This document shows positions 1-7,323 of a stretch of 11,531 nt of DNA, piece after piece. Position 1 is the first letter of the stretch, and every line of letters starts with the position of its first letter. The stretch covers positions 1 to 11,531 of the forward strand of contig JANQST010000125.1 of NCBI GenBank assembly GCA_028279155.1. Reading direction: 5' to 3'. Below the pieces are notes generated by a model. It had not been told where the DNA came from, ran no database searches, and saw only the letters and a program-made list of their open reading frames with translations. The stretch comes from Cyclobacteriaceae bacterium (GTDB taxonomy: Bacteria; Bacteroidota; Bacteroidia; Cytophagales; Cyclobacteriaceae). A program made the translations under genes and the position numbers.

Positions 1-707
1 TTCTTCAGATAATCCATTGCAGCTGTTTCATAACCCAAAACATTGGCCTGAAATTCACTAACCGTAGCTAAGGCCGCATGTGTTGGCGAATCATGAAAAC
101 TTAGCTGAGACCATTTTTTACCTCTCTGATTTGGGTCTTTACTCCAATACTCATCTTCATTGGCATCTTTTGCAAGCTTATGATATTTCGCAAGCTCTTT
201 TTCGTCAGCACCATTTTTCTTTAAAAGGTCTTTAACGAAATCGGCATACCCATTGAGCATTTCTTGCATAGGCTCACCATTTCCATCTCCACCGTCTTCC
301 TTTGGCATCATGTAGTGGCCTACTTTATCATAATTTGTTTTACCCTGGATATGCATATTATCACCATCATGACCTTCTTCATATCCTCCGGTAATCTCAA
401 TGAAAGTATTCTTGCTATCCGTTAGGGATGCTAATACCTCTTGAGTTTTAGCTCTTAATTCTTCGGCAGCTGATATTACCTTAAGGTCTTCCTCCCTGTT
501 TCCCTTTTCCTCAACTGATTTAGTCATACCATCTAAAGTCTGACCATTTCTTGTAGAAGTTTCTCCATTTGCTTGTTCCAGACTTTGATTAATAAAGGCG
601 AATTTGTCCAGAACTGTGGTACTAACGTTCAGTGCCAACAATGCTGTAAGCACCAAGTACATCATACCAATCATTTTCTGCCGTGGGGTTTCTTTTCCTC
701 CTGCCAT
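1..707 (-). CDS. gldM: GldM/PorM, T9SS and gliding motor protein (partial, C-terminus missing)
   Basis: Inner-membrane and periplasmic subunit of the type IX secretion/gliding motor. With GldL it forms the proton-driven rotary core, and its periplasmic domains reach up to the GldK/GldN ring. The reading frame opens with ATG at 707 and stays open to base 1, giving 235 codons of a protein usually about 500 residues long; the rest lies outside the window. The N-terminus MAGGKETPRQKM, followed by one hydrophobic helix at about residues 12-31 (MIGMMYLVLTALLALNV), is the hallmark of the family, including the Arg9 just before the helix. The remainder is a mostly helical first periplasmic domain, with the family-like stretch FHDSPTHAALATVSEFQ close to the left edge. 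It begins 19 bp after the gldL stop, so the two are almost certainly co-transcribed. No Shine-Dalgarno is visible. The identification is secure; the C-terminal domains cannot be judged. Confidence 0.96.
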   Translation of the reverse strand, partial: MAGGKETPRQKMIGMMYLVLTALLALNVSTTVLDKFAFINQSLEQANGETSTRNGQTLDGMTKSVEEKGNREEDLKVISAAEELRAKTQEVLASLTDSKNTFIEITGGYEEGHDGDNMHIQGKTNYDKVGHYMMPKEDGGDGNGEPMQEMLNGYADFVKDLLKKNGADEKELAKYHKLAKDANEDEYWSKDPNQRGKKWSQLSFHDSPTHAALATVSEFQANVLGYETAAMDYLK

Positions 708-726
708 AATTTTTTTTAGTTAAAGG

Positions 727-1560
727 TTATTGTTGCTGTGGATTATTGCCGCCTCCTCCTCTCATAGCAGTCAACATATTACCATATACTCTATTAAGCG
801 CAGAAATGTTCGATGTAAGTTTGTTCAACTCTGACTGGAAAGCAGAAGTTTCCTTGCCAGCCTCGGCCATATTTTCCAATGCCCCAGTTACGTTTGAATA
901 AAATTTATTCAATGCTTTTGTGTGACTTTGAGCATCCTTAAGTTCCATTTCGTAAACAGCATTCAAAGCTCCAAGGCTTTTCGTTACGTTAAGAACTTGT
1001 GAATGATACTCCTTGGTATCTTTTGTAGCATCAGCCATTCCAGACATGGCTTCCATCGCAGAAGCGTATGATTTATTCATTTCCGAGAGAGACTTGGATG
1101 CTGACTTTACATTTCCGGCATATTCGTTCGTAGCTACTGCTGCATCTGAAAGATTTGACATCTTTCTCGCTGAATCAGCCATGTTACGCATTCCGTCTCC
1201 AAGACTTTTGATCAACTCAGGACCTACTTTAGCTTCCGCTAGCATTTTATCCATTTGAGCTGAAGCTCCCGAAGCCTGTTGTGGCACAGCAGCTCGAGGC
1301 TTAGCAGAAGGACCATCATAATCATCCGCTAATTCCGGATACACCTTAGACCAATCTGTGTCAGCATGTTTTGGCTCAAATGCACTAAGAAAGAAGATTA
1401 CTGCTTCTGTCAGTAGACCTACGGTAAGCATCAATGCAGCGCCTTCCATGTGAAGGATTTTGAAAAGAGCTCCAACAATTACAACTGCCGCTCCAATTCC
1501 GTAGACTTTTGGCATTATGGTGGAGTAGAGTAACTCCTGAAATCCGCCTTTTTTGCTCAT
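727..1560 (-). CDS. gldL: GldL/PorL, T9SS and gliding motor stator-type membrane protein
   Basis: Inner-membrane partner of GldM, which converts the proton gradient into movement for T9SS secretion and gliding. Two transmembrane helices lie at about residues 18-36 and 41-61. Charged residues sit in or beside them: K34 and H37 at the end of helix 1, E52 within helix 2 (LLTEAVIF) and E62 just after it (AFEP). By alignment from memory, E52 and K34 correspond to the intramembrane Glu and Lys reported as important in Flavobacterium GldL. The DWSKVYPEL motif at 69-77 is typical. The cytoplasmic tail (about 100-265) is helical and holds three similar segments ending in a [LI]-x-x-[LM]-N-x-x-Y motif. 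The protein ends in a low-complexity Gly/Asn/Gln tail. It lies 43 bp after gldK and 19 bp before gldM, consistent with one operon. ATG start; no Shine-Dalgarno seen. Confidence 0.96.
   Translation of the reverse strand: MSKKGGFQELLYSTIMPKVYGIGAAVVIVGALFKILHMEGAALMLTVGLLTEAVIFFLSAFEPKHADTDWSKVYPELADDYDGPSAKPRAAVPQQASGASAQMDKMLAEAKVGPELIKSLGDGMRNMADSARKMSNLSDAAVATNEYAGNVKSASKSLSEMNKSYASAMEAMSGMADATKDTKEYHSQVLNVTKSLGALNAVYEMELKDAQSHTKALNKFYSNVTGALENMAEAGKETSAFQSELNKLTSNISALNRVYGNMLTAMRGGGGNNPQQQ
784..1152 (-). repeat. Degenerate 29-residue repeats in the GldL cytoplasmic tail
   Basis: Three diverged copies occupy GldL residues 137-165, 175-203 and 231-259. Each begins with [LM]-[SA]-[DE]-A, has an aromatic residue at position 11 (EY, EY, AF) and ends in an LxxLNxxY-like motif (LSEMNKSY, LGALNAVY, ISALNRVY). 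A fourth motif without the leading part, TKALNKFY, sits at 214-221. Motif starts are therefore spaced 38, 18 and 38 residues apart. This is visible in the protein. A coiled-coil or helical-bundle role is inferred. Confidence 0.6.
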
Positions 1561-1603
1561 GTTTATTGTTATTTAGGTTAGTAAATTTATTCTTGTGTGA
1601 TTT

Positions 1604-2638
1604 TTAAAATTCATATCCTGACGATCTACCAAGATACGTCATTGCACATCTAAAACCAATAGAAGCTCTAGTTGTGTCTTTGTGTTCAAAAGTTCTGGTT
1701 CCTGTTTCAAGGAAGTACGCAATATCCTTCCAAGATCCACCCCTTATTACTTTATTAGGAATGTTATCATCGAAGTAGGTAGGGTTCAAATCCCAGGTCA
1801 ATGGCATAGCAGAAGGATTGTAAGCATCTTCACACCACTCTGCGATATTCCCTGACATATCATACAATCCATATTCATTTGCAAAATATGTCCCCACAGG
1901 AGAGGTGTATGCATATCCATCGTCGAAGTAGTTACCTCGCCCTGGTTTGAAGTTGGCCAAAAGACAACCTTTCGCATTCCTTATATATGGATTACCCCAA
2001 GGATACTTCGCCATATCTCTTCCACCTCTTGACGCATACTCCCACTCTGCTTCTGATGGAAGTCTGAATGAAGGCATGATTGGTAGACCAACGCTTTCCC
2101 TGTAAGAATTCAGATATCTGGTTCTCCAATCACAGAAGTACTTTGCTGCATTCCAGTTTACACCAACAACAGGATAGTCATCAAATGCTGGGTGCGACCA
2201 ATAGTATAAAACCAAAGGGTCTCCCATATGATGGGTATAGTCTCTTGTCCAAACTGTAGTATCAGGAATTAAATCAGCTACAGAAAATCCTGTAGGTAGA
2301 TCAATCTCTGATCCTTCAGTAATGTTCTGAGTGAACTGCCTATACTCATTGTTTGTGATCTCAGTATCATCCATAAAGAATGCACCGATCGTTACCTGTT
2401 TGTTGAAATTTATTTGGGTTGCCGCGACATCTTCATCCGCTTGACCCATATGGAATGTTCCTGATGGAACTGACACCATTCCGAACGGTCTGGTCATCTC
2501 CCATCCCTGTCTATCTGGAGCGCCAAGTAGCTCTCCACGATCACCTTGATTATTGCCAAATAGCCCACAACCTGAGAGCACCACAGCAATGCCAAGGATC
2601 ATACAATTTGATATTGTAAAAACACTCTTTTTATTCAT
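1604..2638 (-). CDS. gldK: GldK/PorK, T9SS outer-membrane-associated lipoprotein
   Basis: Lipoprotein that, with GldN/PorN, builds the large periplasmic ring of the type IX secretion and gliding machinery under the outer membrane. The N-terminus is a lipoprotein signal: a basic start, a hydrophobic stretch and the lipobox LSGC, with the modified cysteine at residue 24. The rest is an FGE-sulfatase-type fold, shown by FRLPSEAEWEYASRGG at 191-206, GLYDMSGNIAEWCED at 257-271, VIRGGSW at 297-303 and GFRC at 328-331. The segment after RGGSW lacks the paired cysteines used by true formylglycine-generating enzymes, which fits a structural rather than catalytic role. At 344 residues it is close to the usual GldK length. 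It is first in the gldKLM run and lies 144 bp after porP. An AAGGTG lies only 2 bases before the ATG, too close to act as a normal ribosome site. Confidence 0.95.
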   Translation of the reverse strand: MNKKSVFTISNCMILGIAVVLSGCGLFGNNQGDRGELLGAPDRQGWEMTRPFGMVSVPSGTFHMGQADEDVAATQINFNKQVTIGAFFMDDTEITNNEYRQFTQNITEGSEIDLPTGFSVADLIPDTTVWTRDYTHHMGDPLVLYYWSHPAFDDYPVVGVNWNAAKYFCDWRTRYLNSYRESVGLPIMPSFRLPSEAEWEYASRGGRDMAKYPWGNPYIRNAKGCLLANFKPGRGNYFDDGYAYTSPVGTYFANEYGLYDMSGNIAEWCEDAYNPSAMPLTWDLNPTYFDDNIPNKVIRGGSWKDIAYFLETGTRTFEHKDTTRASIGFRCAMTYLGRSSGYEF

Positions 2639-2782
2639 AACACCTTAATTGAACATGCAAGTATGTAAAATAAACAAACTTTAACAAGAATTATTGTACG
2701 ATATTCCGCCTAAATATAAAATCATAAATGAAATCTAGGAAGGATTTATTTCTTTTTTGGACAAACGCCAAGATAGGCCTGA

Positions 2783-3751
2783 CTAAAAATTAAACCTTGG
2801 GGTCTTTACGGCCTTTCTACCTCCAAATACCAAATTCGGTAGGTTGTAGCGGATGTACAGTTCATGTGAGGTAGGCTGCTTGGCTTCACGGTCTTTGACC
2901 ACATAGTCAAATGCATAACCAAATCTTAATTGGTTGTCGAGAAATGCATATCCAAGAAGCAAGCTTATGGATTCTGACCTGCGGAAAGAAAGTCCACCCC
3001 ACATCTTGTCTTGATAGTAGGCAATTCCGCCCAATTCAAATGTATAAGACTTAAAATCGGTCCTTATCAGGGTTGTGGGCCTGAGTACAAAATCCCTGGA
3101 AATCCCAATGGAAGTTCCGGCAGTAATTAAATAATTAGTTGAAACTGAATTGCTTAGGCTACCACCAGATAATTGTGTCCCGTAATCAAATGCTGGCTCC
3201 AGAATATTGACTGCTGAAAAACCAACGAAGTAGTTCCGATTTGATTCAAAGTAGAGTCCGGCATTCAAATCAAATTTCATTTGAGACTCCTTTCCTTGTG
3301 CAAGTCCTGGCTCTGGTTCAACTGGTCGAAATTGGCCAAAGTCTAATGATTGTGAGAACAGTGACGGCATTAAGCCAGCATGTATGTTTCCAAATCGGAA
3401 TTCTTTTTTTAGAGAAACCGCCAGCCTTGCTTGAAGGTTGGTAAGGTTTGCTACCCGATCATTTGAAATTGACATTCCAACTCCGGCAATCTTTCCCTGA
3501 ACAGGGACAACTAATGAAATTAATTGACTTGAAGGAGCACCTCCACTTCCATCAAATGAGGATTCGTAGCCCAGCCATTGACTTCTGTGATGCCCTGTAA
3601 CGAAGGCTTCACTTTCAACACCTATCCAAGCAGGGTTATAGTAGGAAGGGTTGAACATGTAATGATTAAAGAAGAAATCATTCTGTCCTACCGCAGAAAA
3701 TGTAAGCGTACTTGTTATAAGAATAAGACCGATCCTATTTCGAAGATCCAT
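2783..3751 (-). CDS. porP: PorP/SprF family T9SS outer-membrane protein
   Basis: Predicted outer-membrane beta-barrel of the PorP/SprF family. Members bind or anchor T9SS components or adhesins; Porphyromonas PorP interacts with PorK. A signal peptide covers residues 1-22 (hydrophobic core IGLILITSTLTFSAVG). It is followed by FFFNHYMFNPSYYNPAWIG, which matches the usual Q-Y-MFNP-x-x-NPA-x-G opening of the family. The remainder alternates polar and aromatic residues as expected for beta-strands, and the 322 residues fit the family. Its place directly upstream of gldK reproduces the porPKLMN order, which argues for the secretion-core PorP rather than one of the many adhesin-linked SprF paralogues. 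It begins 36 bp after the hemD stop, with a 6-bp inverted repeat in that gap. The family call is strong; the PorP versus SprF assignment rests on context. Confidence 0.92.
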   Translation of the reverse strand: MDLRNRIGLILITSTLTFSAVGQNDFFFNHYMFNPSYYNPAWIGVESEAFVTGHHRSQWLGYESSFDGSGGAPSSQLISLVVPVQGKIAGVGMSISNDRVANLTNLQARLAVSLKKEFRFGNIHAGLMPSLFSQSLDFGQFRPVEPEPGLAQGKESQMKFDLNAGLYFESNRNYFVGFSAVNILEPAFDYGTQLSGGSLSNSVSTNYLITAGTSIGISRDFVLRPTTLIRTDFKSYTFELGGIAYYQDKMWGGLSFRRSESISLLLGYAFLDNQLRFGYAFDYVVKDREAKQPTSHELYIRYNLPNLVFGGRKAVKTPRFNF

Positions 3752-3753
3752 AG

Positions 3754-3772
3754 TGTAAGTATAACGCTTACA
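3754..3772. promoter_or_regulatory. Inverted repeat just upstream of porP
   Basis: TGTAAG-N7-CTTACA is a perfect 6-bp inverted repeat filling most of the 36-bp gap between hemD and porP and ending 2 bases before the porP ATG. As RNA it would form a small hairpin beside the start codon; as DNA it could be an operator half-site pair. The function is unproven and the arms are short enough for chance. Confidence 0.25.
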
Positions 3773-3787
3773 AATTAATAACCCTTA

Positions 3788-4579
3788 TTACAAATTATTA
3801 GCTTCTTTGATATAAATCTCTATGGCACCTGTCATGGACGGAGCATTTGGTAACGGCGCCTGAATATCCAGTATTAGGTTTGCTTCCTTTACCGCCTTTG
3901 AGGTTGTGGGTCCAAAAGCAGCAATCCTCGTATTGTTTTGCTTGAAATCAGGGAAGTTGTGAAACAAAGACTCAATTCCTGACGGTGAAAAGAATGCTAT
4001 TATATCATATGTAACATCATCCAAATCAGATAGGTCGGATGCTACAGTTCTATATATAATGGCTTCAGACCAATCGTACTCATTTTCAGTTAGGAAATTT
4101 GGAATGTCATCCGTTCTGATGTTGGAACATGGAAAGATGAATTTTTCATCCTTATGTTTCTTGATAACATTCAGAAGATCACTAGCTGTTCGTTCACCAG
4201 TAAATATCTTTCTCTTCCTGATAACGATGTACTTCTGAAGGTAATTGGCTGTCTGTTCAGATATGCAAAAATATTTCATATCTGACGGTATCTCGATCTT
4301 ACTTTCGGTCGCTAATCTGAAGAAATGATCAACTGCATTTCTACTTGTGAAAATGACGGCAGTGTGATCTAAAATTGTCACCTTTTGTTTTCTGAACTCC
4401 TTGATATCAACAGGATCAATTTCAATAAACTTTCGAAAGTCTATTTTCAAATTGTACTTTTCCGCTAATTTCAAATATGGAGAATTCGGGTCTGTTGGTT
4501 CAGGCTGTGACACTAATATGCTTTTCACAGCTCTTGCTCGCTTTTTATCCAACACTAACAGGTCTTCATTCGCACTCAT
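3788..4579 (-). CDS. hemD: Uroporphyrinogen-III synthase
   Basis: Cytoplasmic enzyme that cyclises hydroxymethylbilane, inverting ring D, to make uroporphyrinogen III for haem, sirohaem and cobalamin. The family is poorly conserved, but three typical segments are present in the expected order: VIFTSRNAV at 75-83, FFSPSGIESLF at 196-206 and AFGPTTSKAV at 221-230. These are the loops lining the cleft between the two alpha/beta domains. The length of 263 residues is usual. The N-terminal 18 or so residues are charged and precede the first strand (KSILVSQPEP), so a slightly later start is possible, though no better ATG is evident. The gene lies 21 bp after the DUF4271 gene and 36 bp before porP, all on one strand, suggesting a shared transcript. 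No other early haem genes are nearby. Confidence 0.9.
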   Translation of the reverse strand: MSANEDLLVLDKKRARAVKSILVSQPEPTDPNSPYLKLAEKYNLKIDFRKFIEIDPVDIKEFRKQKVTILDHTAVIFTSRNAVDHFFRLATESKIEIPSDMKYFCISEQTANYLQKYIVIRKRKIFTGERTASDLLNVIKKHKDEKFIFPCSNIRTDDIPNFLTENEYDWSEAIIYRTVASDLSDLDDVTYDIIAFFSPSGIESLFHNFPDFKQNNTRIAAFGPTTSKAVKEANLILDIQAPLPNAPSMTGAIEIYIKEANNL

Positions 4580-4600
4580 CTCGGAGAATCAGTTTTATAA

Positions 4601-5680
4601 CTATTTTAAGAACCATACCATCAATAAGATGGAGGGTATTATTTCGGTGGCACAAAGGTAGGAAATAATAAGGAGTTTTTGATAGGTTGAATTAATAACA
4701 AATTTTATTATGAACCACATCGCGAAGAGTAATAGGACACCGATAAAATAATAGGAGAAATAAGAATTTATCCAAGTTGCTGATTGACTCTTGAGTATAA
4801 AATCCCAGAGGATTATAATAAACAAAACCAACACAAAGTATCCTGAGAAATTAACTAAATCAAAAAGCTGCCAGTCTCTGAGCTTCGGCATTTGAAACAG
4901 CCTGGAAATTGCCTGTGTTAAAACCCTTTTTCCTAAAAAAAAGAGGCATAACCACATTGTCATGGTTAACCACCAAATAAAATAGCCTCCCTGGCTCAAT
5001 GGCTTGATGAATTGAAAATTGATCTTTTGATCAATGTATATGATCTCAAAGGCAGCTGTTAAGCAAACCAGTATAATCATCGCAATATTAGCCCTCCCGA
5101 AGAAGCTGGTATTGGTAAACTGATACGCGCTGGATTTTAGAGAAAAGGTTCTGCTTATGAAAAAATTAAGTCTGCCTTGGAAGGCGGTTGCGAACAATCC
5201 TAATCCCAACAGCAAAATCAAGATTGCGATAATACAAAATTCATGAAATGAATCACTGACTTGTCTTGGCTTTGAAACTTCGTCTGATAAAACTTTTAGA
5301 TCCTCAAAAATGACAAGTTCGCATTTAAAATTTTCAAACCTTGGTGACGCATTGAAAGAGAAAAACACTGAGTCCGAAGAAGTGTGTTTAAAAAGTATTT
5401 CGGGGTTTACAAATACACATCCTTTAGCACTAAGCACAAGTCGTCCATCTACCCAGGCAAATACTTCCTGATCGTTACAAATTCTTAATGTTCCTTCAGG
5501 TATCTCATTTAAAAAAAACCCAGCCTTGTTGATCTTCGAATAATCAGTAACTGGAGCAGTATTTCCTGACTCATCCGTTGTAATAAAAATTCCTGTGTAA
5601 TCTTTTACAACAATAGTATCATTCTGCCCTACAAGGCTGTGAACCAGAACTGTCAGAAATAGAACTATGAATCCGCGCAA
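4601..5680 (-). CDS. DUF4271-type polytopic membrane protein with TTG start
   Basis: Function unknown. A signal peptide (residues 1-18, core FIVLFLTVLVHSLVG) leads into a soluble domain of about 120 residues, probably periplasmic. Six predicted transmembrane helices follow, at about 147-167, 198-217, 232-250, 279-297, 308-328 and 335-358. The architecture and position beside hemD match the DUF4271 family of Bacteroidota. The start codon is TTG (5680-5678), one base after the upstream TAG, in the arrangement TAG-A-TTG. An in-frame TAA lies four codons before the TTG, and no in-frame ATG occurs until residue 201, inside the membrane domain, so a non-ATG start is required to keep the signal peptide. 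This suggests translation coupled to the upstream outer-membrane protein gene. A start at another near-cognate codon a few residues downstream cannot be excluded. Confidence 0.8.
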   Translation of the reverse strand: MRGFIVLFLTVLVHSLVGQNDTIVVKDYTGIFITTDESGNTAPVTDYSKINKAGFFLNEIPEGTLRICNDQEVFAWVDGRLVLSAKGCVFVNPEILFKHTSSDSVFFSFNASPRFENFKCELVIFEDLKVLSDEVSKPRQVSDSFHEFCIIAILILLLGLGLFATAFQGRLNFFISRTFSLKSSAYQFTNTSFFGRANIAMIILVCLTAAFEIIYIDQKINFQFIKPLSQGGYFIWWLTMTMWLCLFFLGKRVLTQAISRLFQMPKLRDWQLFDLVNFSGYFVLVLFIIILWDFILKSQSATWINSYFSYYFIGVLLLFAMWFIIKFVINSTYQKLLIISYLCATEIIPSILLMVWFLK

Positions 5681-5681
5681 T

Positions 5682-7292
5682 CTAAAAACTTGTTACATAC
5701 CCAAAATGAATTTTCATATTTGAAAATTCCATGCGTTGACCATTTGATTGGCCAACTGCCAATGCAAAGTTAAACTGCCCGGATAAAGTAGCGAGAGAAA
5801 ATCCTAATCCAGTCCCAGATGGCGAATCTGTATAGCCTCCATTTCTGAAAAAAAGTTGGTCGAAGAATAAGTAGATATAGCTACCCTTTTCGAAGAAAGA
5901 CCTCAACTCAGTTCTGCTAATTAGATATCTATCGGCAAAAAAAGACTTTTCATTAAAGCCACGAATAGACCTTAATCCTCCCAGCCTGTATCTTTCATTA
6001 TTCAGTAGTTCATCATTTTCAATCCAACCTATTTTCACTTGCTGACTAAACTGTTGTCTGCTGAAGATTTTCTTATTAAGCATAGCGTCAAGGTCAAAAT
6101 GAAAAACATTAGTATTCAAATTCAATGTGTCATAAAATGAAACCGGCAAACTCAAATTGTTTTCAATTTCTTTTGAGCCTAGGCTAACACCTGCATTCCA
6201 CGAATAATTAGAACCAAGTTCATTACGTTCAAGGCTCCCTTTACCAAGTTTAAGGCTATAAATGTCAGAGTTATAATCTGCAATGTCAGAATTCAGTAAT
6301 GTTGAGGTCTCTGTTGAAAGAAGAGAACCTGTATTTCTAGTGTAGCCTACTCGAACCTCAAGGTCTGATAAAATGTAAGCACCAATTTCAATACTAGTTG
6401 ATCTTTTCAGAAAAATGGAATCTTGCTTAAGCAACCCAAATTCAAAATAAGGCTTCAGTTTAGAGCCAAGAAAAAAGGGATGGCTATACGATAGGAAAAG
6501 TTCTTGCGATTCGTTGGCAAAACTCTCCCAATTTATCCCCAGTTCCTTCCCGGATCTGAACAGATTCTCAACATTAAGATCAATACTACCTACAACACTG
6601 CTTTTGCCGGAGCCTTGTTGCTGGAGCCCGAGCACACCTTCAAATGAACTGGCCTCTTTTTCTTCAATATCCAGGTATAGCTTGGCTTTTTCATTCTGAA
6701 AAGAAATATCTACAGGTCTTTTAAACCTCAGAAAAGAGGATCTATCCAGACGATCATTTATTCGACGATAATTTGATTCCTTGAATGGTTCACCAATCAC
6801 ATGATCTAGCAAATAATGAATGTATGTTGCGTTGGTTTTGATTTCAGTAAAGAAAAAGGATGAATCATTAACAATGTAAGGACCTTTCTCCTCAGTGATC
6901 CGACCCTTTAGCATACCATTCTGTATCCTTGAAGAGTCAATTCGAATAGAAGCGAATGGATATCCGTTATTCGAAAAATAGTTGATTCTTTTCTCAAGTT
7001 CTTTTCGTGCACTACTACCATTCATTCCCTCAATATCAATTTTCATTTTCTCTCCTCTGTGCAAGTAGATGACTTTCTCATTGGCTGTTTCCTTAATGGA
7101 ATCCACGCCGGCAAAATAATAGCCTTTGGCTACTGCATCTAATTTGTAGTCTTGTAAATAATCCAATAGATGAAGTGAGTCCTGGAACACCTGTTTTTTG
7201 TCAAACCTTCCATCAATCAAAAAGGAGGAACTAATCTGAGAATACGAGCAAAATGCAATTAAAAAAAACAGCGGAAAAAGACTTCTTTGCAT
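5682..7292 (-). CDS. Omp85-superfamily (BamA/TamA/TpsB-like) outer-membrane protein
   Basis: Predicted outer-membrane barrel of the Omp85 superfamily, which inserts or exports proteins across the outer membrane. I chose the ATG at 7292 because it gives a clean signal peptide (MQRSLFPLFFLIAFCSYSQ). An upstream in-frame ATG at 7325 would add 11 residues before the signal and overlap the divergent hemW start. Residues about 75-135 and 145-212 look like two POTRA domains (for example NNGYPFASIRID and the FKESNYRRINDRL helix). The rest is a beta-barrel containing YRLGGLRSIRGF, whose IRGF (residues 443-446) is the conserved loop-6 motif. The protein ends in FGYVTSF, a C-terminal aromatic as in outer-membrane sorting signals. 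At 536 residues it is much shorter than BamA and nearer TpsB or small TamA-like proteins. The substrate is unknown. Confidence 0.85.
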   Translation of the reverse strand: MQRSLFPLFFLIAFCSYSQISSSFLIDGRFDKKQVFQDSLHLLDYLQDYKLDAVAKGYYFAGVDSIKETANEKVIYLHRGEKMKIDIEGMNGSSARKELEKRINYFSNNGYPFASIRIDSSRIQNGMLKGRITEEKGPYIVNDSSFFFTEIKTNATYIHYLLDHVIGEPFKESNYRRINDRLDRSSFLRFKRPVDISFQNEKAKLYLDIEEKEASSFEGVLGLQQQGSGKSSVVGSIDLNVENLFRSGKELGINWESFANESQELFLSYSHPFFLGSKLKPYFEFGLLKQDSIFLKRSTSIEIGAYILSDLEVRVGYTRNTGSLLSTETSTLLNSDIADYNSDIYSLKLGKGSLERNELGSNYSWNAGVSLGSKEIENNLSLPVSFYDTLNLNTNVFHFDLDAMLNKKIFSRQQFSQQVKIGWIENDELLNNERYRLGGLRSIRGFNEKSFFADRYLISRTELRSFFEKGSYIYLFFDQLFFRNGGYTDSPSGTGLGFSLATLSGQFNFALAVGQSNGQRMEFSNMKIHFGYVTSF

Positions 7293-7323
7293 TGGACTTT
7301 GCAATTTAGCTCTTACTAAAATC

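Noticed and set aside
1013..1258. 81-codon plus-strand open frame opposite gldL
   Set aside because: It is antisense to a strongly supported conserved gene, has no signal or motif, and is explained by the codon bias of the helical GldL tail.
2757..2771. TTGG-N7-CCAA hairpin downstream of porP, as a possible terminator
   Set aside because: Four-pair stem, and in the direction of porP transcription it is followed by A residues rather than T residues.
4401..4668. Two overlapping plus-strand open frames opposite hemD and the end of the DUF4271 gene
   Set aside because: They overlap each other in different frames and lie opposite two well-supported genes; no protein-like features.
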